Both the position numbers and the translations under genes were made by a program. From positions 1 to 64,000 of the forward strand of contig NZ_CANPWG010000056.1 of the NCBI RefSeq assembly GCF_947581915.1: a stretch of DNA of 64,000 nucleotides, written 5' to 3'. The notes beneath the pieces were generated by a model. The model saw nothing but the letters and a program-made list of their open reading frames with translations. It was not told where the DNA came from and did no database searches. Source of the DNA: Candidatus Palauibacter scopulicola (GTDB lineage: Bacteria > Gemmatimonadota > Gemmatimonadetes > Palauibacterales > Palauibacteraceae). Shown one piece after another: positions 52,419-61,216 of the stretch (positions are counted from its first letter, which is position 1; every line of letters starts with the position of its first letter).

Positions 52419-53908
52419 TGCCGGCCTGGCTGATCGTCTTCCTCGTCACGATCGGGTACCTGCTCGCCTCGCTCGCGATCGGGCTCGCCTCCGGCCGCCA
52501 CGCCTCGGACAGCACGGAGGGCTACGTCGCGGGCGACCGCTCGCTGAACTTCCTCGTCCTCTACTTCATCATGGGGGCCTCGGTGTTCAGCGCGTTCGCC
52601 TTCCTGGGCGGGCCCGGCTGGGCCTATTCGCGCGGGGCGGCGGCCTTCTACATCCTCGCCTACGCCTCCGTCGGGCTCGTCCCGTGGTACTTCTTCGGCC
52701 CGCGCGTCGCCGCTCTCGGCCGGCGTTTCGGCTACGTCACACAGGCCGAACTCTTCGCGCACCGCTTCGACAGCCGCGCGATCCCGGCCATCCTCGCGGT
52801 CCTCTCCATCTTCGCCTTCGTCCCCTACCTGGTGATCCAGATGAAGGGGGCGGGATACGTCTTCAACGTGGTGACGGAGGGACGCGTCCCGCAGTGGGCC
52901 GGGTCCGCAATCGCGTACGGGGTCGTCCTCGTCTACGTCTTCCGGAGCGGCGTGCTGGGAGTCGGCTGGACGAACACGTTCCAGGGGATGTTCATGATGG
53001 TGCTCGCGTGGGGGCTCGGCCTCTACCTGCCGGCGAAGCTGCACGGCGGCGTGGGTCCCATGTTCGACGCGATCGCCGCCGGGCTCCCGGACATGCTGCG
53101 GGGGCCGGGACTCGGGGCGGACGGACAGCCGTGGAGCTGGGGCGCCTACTCGAGTTCGGTCGCCATCTCCGCCTTCGGGTTCAGCGTGTGGCCGCACTAC
53201 TTCATGAAGATCTACACGGCCCGCGACGTCGACACCCTCAAGCGGACGGTCGTCTATTATCCGACCTTCGCGCTCTTCCTCGTCCCGATCCTCTTCATCG
53301 GGTTCTCGGGCGTGCTCGCCTTCCCCGGCGTCGAGCCCGCGGACGCCATCCTGCCCACGATCGTGACGTCGGCGCTGATCGGCTTGCCGCCGGTCATCGT
53401 GGGACTCTTCTGCGCGGGGGCGCTCGCGGCCTCGATGTCCACGGGCGACGCGCTCCTGCACGCGGCGGGATCCGTGGCCGTCCGCGACTTCTGGGGAAAC
53501 CTGCGGCCCGGTGCGCTGGACGACGCGGCGCAGCGGCGCTGGATCCGCCTCATGGTGATCCTCGTGGGCGCCGCCAGCTACGGGCTCGCGCTGATCCCCG
53601 GACTCAGCCTCGTGGAGTTGCTGCTCCTCAGCTACGGGTTCATCGCACAGCTCTTCCCGCTGACGGTCGTGACCTTCCTGTGGCGGGGCGTCACGCGCGC
53701 GGGGGCGCTGTGGGGCCTCGTGACGGGCGGCGCCATCGCGTTCTTCCTCGATCTGGCGCTGCGGCTGGATCTCGTCTCAGCGGCCGCGACCGCCGGCGTT
53801 CACCCGGGGATCTACGGCATGGTCGGGAACGTCCTCGTCATGATCGCCGTCTCCCGCCATACCGGGCGCCTCGCCCCCGCGCACGTCGCCGAGTTCATCG
53901 ACAACTAG
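52418..53908 (+). CDS. Sodium:solute symporter (SSS family)
   Basis: 496 residues and about 13 transmembrane helices. The start PAWLIVFLVTIGYLLASLAIG is followed by EGYVAGDRSLNFLVLYFIMGASVFSAFAFLGGPGWAYSRGAA in outline and by GALAASMSTGDALLHAAGSVAV, typical of SSS/acetate-type symporters. Ends at the M20 gene, whose stop shares CTAG with it. The adjacency suggests it imports the substrate of the M20/amidase/cyclase cluster, possibly an organic acid or ureide. Confidence 0.86.
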   Translation: MPAWLIVFLVTIGYLLASLAIGLASGRHASDSTEGYVAGDRSLNFLVLYFIMGASVFSAFAFLGGPGWAYSRGAAAFYILAYASVGLVPWYFFGPRVAALGRRFGYVTQAELFAHRFDSRAIPAILAVLSIFAFVPYLVIQMKGAGYVFNVVTEGRVPQWAGSAIAYGVVLVYVFRSGVLGVGWTNTFQGMFMMVLAWGLGLYLPAKLHGGVGPMFDAIAAGLPDMLRGPGLGADGQPWSWGAYSSSVAISAFGFSVWPHYFMKIYTARDVDTLKRTVVYYPTFALFLVPILFIGFSGVLAFPGVEPADAILPTIVTSALIGLPPVIVGLFCAGALAASMSTGDALLHAAGSVAVRDFWGNLRPGALDDAAQRRWIRLMVILVGAASYGLALIPGLSLVELLLLSYGFIAQLFPLTVVTFLWRGVTRAGALWGLVTGGAIAFFLDLALRLDLVSAAATAGVHPGIYGMVGNVLVMIAVSRHTGRLAPAHVAEFIDN

Positions 53909-55122
53909 CTCGCTCGGGCGTAGCGGGCCGGCCACAGGAACGCGAGGGCGGCGTTGCCGCGGATTCCCCTCGCCAGTTCGTCGATCACGATGTGCTCGTT
54001 CACGGTGTGGGCCAGGCGGTCGTCCCCGGGCCCGAAGCCGACCACGGTCATGCCCGCGAGCCCGAAGTGTCCGCCATCGGTCGCGAAGTCCCAGATGTCG
54101 ACCGGCGGCTCGGCCCCGAGCGGACCGGCCAGGACCTCGACCGCCGTCCGGACCGCGTCGTGGTCGGCGGGCAGCGAGAGCGCCGGGTTGTCGGCCGGGT
54201 ACGTCATCTCGTACCCCGCGTAGCTGGAGCGCTCATGCTGCGGGATCAGGATGTCGCTGCTTGACCCCTCGATCTCGCACGCCCGCAGCACCGGAAGGAG
54301 TTGCTCCCTGAGCGAGGCCGCGTCCTGCCCGGTCACGGTGCGGCAGTCGAGCGTGACTTCCGCCAGGCCCGGGATGACGTTGCCGCTGGTCTGGTCCGTC
54401 CCGATGAGCGTCGGGGCGATCGAGCAGGTGCCCAGGTCGGGATCGTGCGCGAGGTCGACGTCCTCCAGCGCGGCGAGGAACCGTCCGAGCACAGTCAGCG
54501 GATTGCGGCCGATGTCGGTCATCGAGGCGTGGGCCATCTTCCCCCGCACCTGGACGCGGAGTTCGATCCGGCCCCGGTGTCCGCGACGGACCTCGTTGCG
54601 GCTGGGCTCGCCGATCAGGACCAGGTCGGGCCGTAGCGTTTCGGCCATGTAGCGGGCACCGAGTCCCCCGACTTCCTCCTGTACCGTTCCGGTTACGTAG
54701 ACGTCGCCGGGGGGCCGCCGTCCGGCGGCGATGAGCCGGGCGACGCCGTGCATCTGCGCCGCGAGCGGTCCCTTGATGTCGATCGCACCGCGCCCCCACA
54801 GCAGGCCGTCATGTATTTCGCCGCCGTAGGGGTCGTGGGGCCAGTCGGCCGGATCCCCGGCGTCCACATGGTCGAGGTGGGTGTTGAACATCACAGAGGG
54901 AGCGTCGCCGAGCCCCCGGAGGAGACCGATGACGTTGCCCGCCGCGTCGTACTCGACTTCGTCGTAGCCGAGCTCGCGCATCTCGTCGACGACGAGCATG
55001 GCGAGTTCGCCTTCTTCGCCGGGCATCGACTGCGTGCGGATGAGCCGCTGGAGGAACCGGACGCAGGCGTCGAGTCCCTCGCCGGACAACTCCGAAACGG
55101 TGCGGTCGTTTGACATGGTCAT
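53905..55122 (-). CDS. M20 zinc peptidase/amidohydrolase (YgeY/ArgE-like)
   Basis: 405 residues. Metal-site motifs VMFNTHLDHVDAGD, LLWGRGAIDIKGPL, VTGTVQEEVGGLGARY, LIGEPSRNE and FATDGGHFG match M20 hydrolases, closest in style to the YgeY family; the lid domain (RGKMAHASMTDIGRNPLTVLG) is present. It would remove an acyl or carbamoyl group from an amino acid or ureide. ATG 55122 or the ATG two codons later. Separate from the amidase gene by 95 bases. Confidence 0.87.
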   Translation of the reverse strand: MTMSNDRTVSELSGEGLDACVRFLQRLIRTQSMPGEEGELAMLVVDEMRELGYDEVEYDAAGNVIGLLRGLGDAPSVMFNTHLDHVDAGDPADWPHDPYGGEIHDGLLWGRGAIDIKGPLAAQMHGVARLIAAGRRPPGDVYVTGTVQEEVGGLGARYMAETLRPDLVLIGEPSRNEVRRGHRGRIELRVQVRGKMAHASMTDIGRNPLTVLGRFLAALEDVDLAHDPDLGTCSIAPTLIGTDQTSGNVIPGLAEVTLDCRTVTGQDAASLREQLLPVLRACEIEGSSSDILIPQHERSSYAGYEMTYPADNPALSLPADHDAVRTAVEVLAGPLGAEPPVDIWDFATDGGHFGLAGMTVVGFGPGDDRLAHTVNEHIVIDELARGIRGNAALAFLWPARYARAS

Positions 55123-55217
55123 GATCGGCTCTCAGGGGGTTCGGGGTTTGGTCGGCGGCAGCCGCGAGCGTGGAATCTAGCGCGGAAGGTTCCTGCGGGA
55201 ACGTCTCGCCGCCCGCT

Positions 55218-56627
55218 TCAGTCGTCAGTAACGGAGGGCGGGAGGCCGATGGGCCGAGCCGCCCCGATGGCCGCCGCCGCCGCGAGCGTCTGTCCCTCCC
55301 CGCGCGGGGGCCCGACGACCTGCAGCCCGACCGGCAGCCCCGCGGCATCCAGCCCCGCCGGGACGCAGGCCACGGGCAGGCCGGGCATCGAGAGGAGGAA
55401 GGTGGGGGCGATCCAGTCCACGTACGTATTCATCGGCCGCCCCCCGACCGTCTCCGGATAGTTCTGCTCCGCCGGGAAGGGCGGGATCGCCATGCACGGC
55501 GTCAGGAGCGCGTCGTAGCCTTCGAGGAGGACGAGAAGCGCCTCCCTCACCCGGCGGCGCGCGTTCTCCGCCGCGCCGATCTCGGCCGGGGTCAGCGCCA
55601 GGCCGGAGCGGAGGTTCGCCGACACGTTGGGGCCGAAGGCATCGACCCGGTGGAGTTCGGCCTCAAAGTGGGACACGAACCAGTGCCCGCGGAGGACGAG
55701 GAACGCGTCCCACGCCCAGGAGAGGTCGAGATCCACCTCGTCGACCTGCGCGCCCGCCGACCGAAGCGACGCCACGGAGTCGCGGCATGCCGCCTCTACG
55801 CCGCCGTCGATGCCGATGCGCGCGATGTCGCCGCACCAGGCCCAGCGGCATCCGGCGAGATCCGCGGCGCCGGGTGCCGGCCAGCGCGGCTCGGGGGCGC
55901 AGACCGGCGATGCCGGAGCGGGTCCCGAGATCGCGCGGAGCCCGAAGGCGACATCCTCCGGATCCCGCGCCATCAGGCCGGTCGACTGCAGATCGTCCCA
56001 CAGGTAGGCGGCCGGCACCGTCGGGACGAGTCCCGGCGTGGGGCGAAGCCCGGCGATTCCGCAGAACGAGGCCGGGATCCGCAGCGAGCCGCCCAGGTCG
56101 GTGCCCTGCGCGAGCGAGATCATCCCGGTGGCGAGAGCGACGGCGCCGCCCCCCGTCGACCCTCCCGCGCTGAGGGCGGGATTCCACGGGTTCCGCGTCA
56201 CTCCGAACACTTCGTTCCACGTGTTTCCGCCGGCGGCGAACTCCGGCGTATTCGTCTTCCCGAGGATCACCGCGCCGGCCTCGCGCAGGCGACGCACGAC
56301 GAGCGCATCCTCCCCGGGCACGTGGTCCGCGAACAGCGGCGAGCCGTACGTCGTGCGGAGGCCCGCCGTCTCGGTCACGTCCTTGACGCCGACGACGAGC
56401 CCGGCGAGGGGTCCCGGATCCGCGCCGGCCGCGAGGGAGGCGTCGACCGCGGCCGCCTCCGCCTCCGCGGCGGGGTTGAGGGTGACGACCGCATTGAGCT
56501 CCGGGTTGTGCCGTTCGACGCGGACCAGGCAGGCGCGGAGCAGGTCGCCCGCGCTCAGCGCCCCCGCGCGGATGCGCCGGGCCTGCTCGCGCGCCGGGAG
56601 CAGCGCCGGATCGCGGGGTTCCGTCAC
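55218..56627 (-). CDS. Amidase-signature-family hydrolase
   Basis: 469 residues. Ser-Ser-Lys triad by sequence: Lys82 (GVKDVTETAG), cis-Ser157 (AGGSTGGG) and nucleophile Ser181 (GTDLGGSLRIPA). GatA is excluded: no gatB/gatC neighbours and a different C-terminus. Substrates in the family include aryl and alkyl amides, allophanate and malonamide-type compounds. GTG at 56625-56627 follows a GGGGAG run. It lies 28 bases after the serine hydrolase gene, presumably on one message. Confidence 0.88.
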   Translation of the reverse strand: MTEPRDPALLPAREQARRIRAGALSAGDLLRACLVRVERHNPELNAVVTLNPAAEAEAAAVDASLAAGADPGPLAGLVVGVKDVTETAGLRTTYGSPLFADHVPGEDALVVRRLREAGAVILGKTNTPEFAAGGNTWNEVFGVTRNPWNPALSAGGSTGGGAVALATGMISLAQGTDLGGSLRIPASFCGIAGLRPTPGLVPTVPAAYLWDDLQSTGLMARDPEDVAFGLRAISGPAPASPVCAPEPRWPAPGAADLAGCRWAWCGDIARIGIDGGVEAACRDSVASLRSAGAQVDEVDLDLSWAWDAFLVLRGHWFVSHFEAELHRVDAFGPNVSANLRSGLALTPAEIGAAENARRRVREALLVLLEGYDALLTPCMAIPPFPAEQNYPETVGGRPMNTYVDWIAPTFLLSMPGLPVACVPAGLDAAGLPVGLQVVGPPRGEGQTLAAAAAIGAARPIGLPPSVTDD

Positions 56628-56655
56628 GGCAGGCGAATCTCCCCGGCCCCGGCGC

Positions 56656-57816
56656 CTACGGCAGGAACATCTGGGCGATGGCCTCGCCGTACCTCGCCGA
56701 GTCGAACGGGAGCGCGTTCGTCTGGAGCGCGACGACCACGCCGTAGTCGTCGAAGTTCGCGAGGAAGGACCGCGTCCCCTTCACCGTGCCCGTATGGCTC
56801 GGATACCGGCGCCCCTTCGGATCCGTGCGGATGAACCACGCCAGCGCCTGCTCGTGCGCGATCGGATCGCCCAGCCCGTCCGGTGACGACGGATCGATCT
56901 GCCGGATCCCGGGCTCGAGCTGCGGCCGGTGCATCTCGGCCACCGTCTCCGGCGCGAGCAGGCGCCCGTCGTTGATCGCGATCGCGAAGCGGACGAGGTC
57001 CTCCACGTTCGAGATGATGCCGCCGCCCGCGTACTTGTAGCTCGGATCCTCCGGCGGGGCGTTGATGAAGCGGCCGGACTCGCCCCGGACATAGCCGCGG
57101 CCGCGGTTCTGCACGACCCGCGACGGGACATCGAACTGCGTCGCGAACATCCCCGCCGGCTCCCACACGTTGCGCTTGAGGTATTCCTCGTAGTCCATCC
57201 CCGACGCCGCCTCGACGATCCCGTGCTGGAGGTTGTGCGCGTGCGAGGAGTACATCCACCCGGAGTCCGTGTCGTAGGCGAGGGGGTCGTCGCGCCACAG
57301 CTCCGTCGCCTCCTCGAAGGTGTCGTAGTGCCGCAGCGCCAGCAGGCCGTGGGGTCCGAATTCGACGCCGTTGTAGTGCCGGATCCCCGAGGTGTGCGTG
57401 AGGATGTGGCGCACCGTGATCGGGAACTCCCGCTCGGGATACCAGGGCATGTACGTCTGGAGCGTCGCGTCGAGGTCCACCTTCCCCTGCTCGACGAGCT
57501 GCATGAGCCCGACCACGGCCAGCACCTTCGACACCGATCCCACGTTGTGGACCGTCCGCCCGCTGGCGGGGGTGCGGTTGTCCAGTTCGGCGACGCCCAC
57601 CCCCTCGGAGAAAACGATCTCCCCGTCCACCGCTACCGCGACGGACAGCCCGGGAAGGTCGTTGTCATTACGGATCTGCTCCATGTAGTCGAGCAGTCCC
57701 TCCCACGAGAAGCTCTGCGCCTCCAGCGGGGCTGCGGCCTGCGACAGCAAACCGAACGACAGGAGGAGCGACAGCAGCGGCAATGCGTTTTTCCGTGCAC
57801 GGCTGGCGATCGTCAT
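56656..57816 (-). CDS. Serine beta-lactamase-like hydrolase (class C/esterase type)
   Basis: 386 residues. Signal-like N-terminus (LPLLSLLLSFGLLSQAAAPLEAQ), then the SxxK motif Ser94-Val-Ser-Lys97, the Y-x-N equivalent region around MYSSHAHN, and HTGTVKG at the HTG position. Exported class C-fold enzymes are often esterases or peptidases, not antibiotic resistance genes, and there is no AmpR regulator here. The ATG at 57816 has GGAGAGG six bases upstream. It lies within the catabolic run. Confidence 0.85.
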   Translation of the reverse strand: MTIASRARKNALPLLSLLLSFGLLSQAAAPLEAQSFSWEGLLDYMEQIRNDNDLPGLSVAVAVDGEIVFSEGVGVAELDNRTPASGRTVHNVGSVSKVLAVVGLMQLVEQGKVDLDATLQTYMPWYPEREFPITVRHILTHTSGIRHYNGVEFGPHGLLALRHYDTFEEATELWRDDPLAYDTDSGWMYSSHAHNLQHGIVEAASGMDYEEYLKRNVWEPAGMFATQFDVPSRVVQNRGRGYVRGESGRFINAPPEDPSYKYAGGGIISNVEDLVRFAIAINDGRLLAPETVAEMHRPQLEPGIRQIDPSSPDGLGDPIAHEQALAWFIRTDPKGRRYPSHTGTVKGTRSFLANFDDYGVVVALQTNALPFDSARYGEAIAQMFLP

Positions 57817-57878
57817 GTTCAACCTCTCCATCTGAAGACTTCCCGGGCGCGCATGTTCGCCCGGCCGTCCATCCCCGA

Positions 57879-58667
57879 CTATTCCTCGAGGAACGCCACC
57901 ACGCGGCAGAAGGCGGCTTCTCCTCCCTTGAACTTCCATGGGAAGCACCCGATGGTGAGCCGCCGGTTCTGCAGCTCCGGCTCGGCGATCCGTCCGCCGA
58001 GGTTCTCTATGTGCATGCAGTTGTGGGGAAAGAGCGCATTGTGCGTGAGCTGGTAGTGCTCCTCGGGAAACAGCTCCTCCACGGCTTCGGCCCCGCCGAA
58101 CACCTTCTCCGCCATCGCCCGCACGCGGTCGCAGTGTCCGAAGGTGCCTTTTCCGAGGAATCTCCCGATGGGGAGGTTCATGGGATGATCGGTGGAGATC
58201 ACATCCACGCCCCAGACCTTGATCTTCCGGTCGATGAGCCACTGCACCATGTCGGGGTGCGCGCCGGGGTGCGTATGGACGTAGCGCTCCTCGTTCGCCT
58301 CGGCGCCGAACTGCGCGAAGCGCTCCCAGCCCGTGTGCAGGATCAGGAGGTCTCCGTCGCGGATCTCCACCCGCGATTCGATCATCTCGGGCGTGTACAC
58401 GGCGAGGTCGCCCATCTCGTCGCGCAGGTCGACGATGACGCCGTCCCCGTACAGCCACTCGAGCGGGATCTCGTCGACCGTCATCCCGTTGGTCACGAAA
58501 TGGCGCGGCGCATCGAGGTGCGTGCCCATGTGGTTCGAGGTCTGGATGTACTGCGCGTTCACCCCGTGTTCGACCTTCCGCTTGATGTACTTCACTTCGA
58601 AGGGGGGATAGTAGGGCCAGAAGAAGCAGTCCTGATTGAGGGGCTGTGAGAGATCGTAGAGTTTCAT
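57879..58667 (-). CDS. Metal-dependent cyclase-family hydrolase (kynurenine formamidase/isatin-hydrolase-like)
   Basis: 262 residues. The signature HMGTHLDAPRH (His46, His50, Asp52, His56) is the metal motif of the cyclase family, and EIPLEWLYGDGVIVDLRD and ILHTGWERF follow. These enzymes open amides or lactams such as N-formylkynurenine, isatin and related rings. No signal peptide. The ATG at 58667 has GGAGCC nine bases upstream. A gap of 87 bases separates it from the CoA ligase. Confidence 0.85.
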   Translation of the reverse strand: MKLYDLSQPLNQDCFFWPYYPPFEVKYIKRKVEHGVNAQYIQTSNHMGTHLDAPRHFVTNGMTVDEIPLEWLYGDGVIVDLRDEMGDLAVYTPEMIESRVEIRDGDLLILHTGWERFAQFGAEANEERYVHTHPGAHPDMVQWLIDRKIKVWGVDVISTDHPMNLPIGRFLGKGTFGHCDRVRAMAEKVFGGAEAVEELFPEEHYQLTHNALFPHNCMHIENLGGRIAEPELQNRRLTIGCFPWKFKGGEAAFCRVVAFLEE

Positions 58668-58754
58668 GAGCGAACGGCTCCACTCGGTTCGGGTTTGAGG
58701 CGGCGAGGACCGACGGCCTACGCTCCCGCATCCGGTCCGGGAACGCAATGCCGG

Positions 58755-60323
58755 TCACGACGGCGGGGCCGGGGCGTCGAAGAGCGCCTGCACGGCGGGT
58801 TTCTGCACCTTGCCCATCGCGTTCCGCGGCAGGTCCGCGACGCAGAGCCAGGCGCGCGGCACCTTGTAGTGCGCGAGCCGGTCCCGGACCCACGGGTCCA
58901 GCCGCTCCGGGAGCGAGTCCGGCCGCGGCGGCGCGTCGGGCTCGGGGACCACCGCGGCGGCGACCCTCTCTCCCCAGTCGTCGTCCGGGATTCCGACCAC
59001 GGCGCAGTCCCTCACGTCCGGGTGCGTACGCAGCAGTTCCTCGATCTCGACCGCCGAGATCTTGTAGCCGCCGCTCTTGAGGATGTCGACGGAGCGGCGC
59101 CCCAGGAGGCGGTAGTAGCCGTCCTCGAGGACCGCTTCGTCTCCGGTCAGGAACCACCCGTCGGCGAAGGCGGCCGCAGTCTCTTCGGGGCGCCGCCAGT
59201 ATTCGGAGAACACCATGGGGCCGCGGATCCGGATCTCCCCCGATTCTCCCGGCGCGAAGACCTCCAGGCCGTCCGCGAGCACGCGCCCCGTGGCGGGGCG
59301 CACGAGACGCAGGCCGACCCCGGGCAGCGGCTGGCCCACGGTGCCCGGCCGGCGCTCGCCGTCGTACGGATTCGAGAGCCCCATGCCGATCTCCGTCATG
59401 CCGTAGCGCTCGAGGAGACGGTGCCCGGTGATGTCCTCCCAGCGCTCGAACGCGCGGACGGGGAGGGCCGCCGAACCCGAAACCATCAGCCGGAGCGGCC
59501 GCACGCCCTGCGACCACCGCTGGCGCGTGGCGCGGTCCGCGGCATCCCAGGCGTGCAGGAGCTTCGCGTAGATCGTCGGCACGGCCATGAACACGCTGAT
59601 GTCGCCCGAGGCGAGTCGCTCCCAGGCGGCCGCCGGATCGAACGACCCGCCGAACTCCACCGCGGCCCCCGCGTAAAGCGGACAGCAGAGCGCGTTGACG
59701 ACGCCGTGCGTGTGGTGGAGGGGAAGGACGTGGAGGATGCGGTCGTCCCGTTCCCACCTCCACGCGTCGATCAGCGACCGGATGTGCGCCTCGATCTGGC
59801 CGTGCGTCGTCACGACTCCCTTGGGGCGTCCCGTCGTGCCGCTGGTGTAGAGGATCATCGCGGGTCGATCGGATCCGACCGTCGGCAGCGGGTCCGGGTC
59901 CGGCCCGTCGGACACGGAAGAGCTCGCGCCAGTGTCGGATACGTCGTGAAACGGGATGCCACGCTCCCGGGCGGGGCCTTCGATGCGGCGTCCGGTCTTT
60001 CCGGCGCCGAGGAGCGCGGTGCAGTCGGCGTCGTCGATCACGTAGTCGATCTCGGGCGCGGGATGGCCCGGACAGAGGGAGACGGCGATCCCGCCGGCGC
60101 GCCAGATCGCCCACTGCGCGACGACGTACTCGAATCCCGGCTCCATGAGGAACCCGACCCGGGCCCCGTCCAGATCGGCGGCGCCGGCATCGGCAAGGAG
60201 ATGTCGGGCCCGGAGCCGCGATTGCGCCTCGAGCTCGCCATAGGTGTGGGACGCGCCTCCGGCGAGCACGGCAAGGCGATCCGACCACTCCGGAGACGGG
60301 CGAAAGAGCGCGGGGCCGGTCAA
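58755..60323 (-). CDS. Malonyl-CoA synthetase-like acyl-CoA ligase (ACSF3/MatB type)
   Basis: 522 residues of the AMP-binding superfamily. ATP loop YTSGTTGRPKGVV; HVLPLHHTHGVVNALCCPLY, FMAVPTIYAKLL, RLMVSGSAALPV and LLERYGMTEIGMGLSNP in series strongly resemble human ACSF3 and bacterial MatB, which activate malonate and methylmalonate. The C-terminal catalytic Lys lies in NAMGKVQK. Start TTG at 60321-60323 overlapping the FAD-subunit stop (TTGA), which ties it to the Mo-hydroxylase. The specificity is an inference from motif likeness. Confidence 0.85.
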   Translation of the reverse strand: MTGPALFRPSPEWSDRLAVLAGGASHTYGELEAQSRLRARHLLADAGAADLDGARVGFLMEPGFEYVVAQWAIWRAGGIAVSLCPGHPAPEIDYVIDDADCTALLGAGKTGRRIEGPARERGIPFHDVSDTGASSSVSDGPDPDPLPTVGSDRPAMILYTSGTTGRPKGVVTTHGQIEAHIRSLIDAWRWERDDRILHVLPLHHTHGVVNALCCPLYAGAAVEFGGSFDPAAAWERLASGDISVFMAVPTIYAKLLHAWDAADRATRQRWSQGVRPLRLMVSGSAALPVRAFERWEDITGHRLLERYGMTEIGMGLSNPYDGERRPGTVGQPLPGVGLRLVRPATGRVLADGLEVFAPGESGEIRIRGPMVFSEYWRRPEETAAAFADGWFLTGDEAVLEDGYYRLLGRRSVDILKSGGYKISAVEIEELLRTHPDVRDCAVVGIPDDDWGERVAAAVVPEPDAPPRPDSLPERLDPWVRDRLAHYKVPRAWLCVADLPRNAMGKVQKPAVQALFDAPAPPS

Positions 60324-61216
60324 GTCCGGGCGCGATCCGCCGCGCGCGACACCACCCGGGCGGTCAGAGTGCGGACCAGGTGCCGGCGGTACGCCTCGCT
60401 CGCGTGCATGTCGGCGGCGGGGTCGCAGGTCGCCGCGCAGGCGGCCGCGGCGGCTTCGATCGCTTCCGGCGTGGGCTCCGCGCCGACGAGGGTCCGCGCC
60501 GCCTCGCTCATCAGGCAGGGCGTGGCCCCCCCGTTCACGAGCGAGATGGCGGCTTCGTCGCACACACCGCCTGAGTCCAGCCGCACCCGCGCCGCCACGC
60601 CGGCGAGGGCGTAGTCGCCCCGGCGCCGGGCCACCTCGTCGAAGGCCGTCCCCTCTCCCGGGGGCGACGGCGGCACCTCGATCGCCGTGAGAAGTTCATC
60701 GGGTTCGAGCGCGGAGAAGAAGGGGCCGAGGAAGAAGTCCTCCAGATCCAGGGTCCGCTCCACCCTGGAGCCGGACTCCCCTCCCCGCGAGCGACGGGCG
60801 ATCCGGACCCGCGCCCCGAGCGCGAGGAGGACGGCGGGCAGTTCCGCGGCGGGATCGGCGTGCGCCACCGAGCCTCCGACCGTGCCCCGGGACCGGATCT
60901 GGGGGTGCGCGATGAAGGGCGCCGCTTCCGCGAGGAGCGGGGCCCGCCGCGCGATGAGCGGATCGCGCTCCAACTGGCGAACCCGAACCATGGCGCCGAG
61001 GAGCAGCCCTCCGCTCTCCGTCTCCTCGACCCCCGCCAACGCCTCGATCCCGTTCAGGTCCACGAGACGTTCCGGCGCCGCGAGACGGAAGTTGAGCATC
61101 GGGACGAGGCTCTGTCCGCCCGCGAGCGGCCGCGTCTCGACGGACGCATCCGCGAGCGCCGCCAGCGCTTCGTCCAGGTCGGCCGCCGCCACGTACTCGA
61201 AGGGCGGCGGCTTCAC
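60320..61216 (-). CDS. FAD-binding medium subunit of a Mo-hydroxylase (CoxM/XdhB type)
   Basis: 298 residues. The flavin-binding motifs are AGGQSLVPML and TVGGSVAHADPAAELP, both diagnostic for CoxM-like subunits of the xanthine dehydrogenase/aldehyde oxidoreductase family. It transfers electrons from the 2Fe-2S subunit onward. GTG at 61214-61216 overlaps the large-subunit stop (GTGA); its own stop overlaps the ligase start. The gene order is small, large, medium, ligase. Confidence 0.92.
   Translation of the reverse strand: MKPPPFEYVAAADLDEALAALADASVETRPLAGGQSLVPMLNFRLAAPERLVDLNGIEALAGVEETESGGLLLGAMVRVRQLERDPLIARRAPLLAEAAPFIAHPQIRSRGTVGGSVAHADPAAELPAVLLALGARVRIARRSRGGESGSRVERTLDLEDFFLGPFFSALEPDELLTAIEVPPSPPGEGTAFDEVARRRGDYALAGVAARVRLDSGGVCDEAAISLVNGGATPCLMSEAARTLVGAEPTPEAIEAAAAACAATCDPAADMHASEAYRRHLVRTLTARVVSRAADRART

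Noticed and set aside
56656..57816. An antibiotic-resistance beta-lactamase
   Set aside because: It has the class C fold motifs, but it sits in a catabolic gene run without AmpR. Many such proteins are esterases or peptidases.
56656..60288. A 1210-codon minus-strand frame across the ligase and cyclase
   Set aside because: Only its last part (from 57816) is a real protein. The rest is an out-of-frame shadow of the ligase and cyclase genes, rich in Arg/Gly/Pro.
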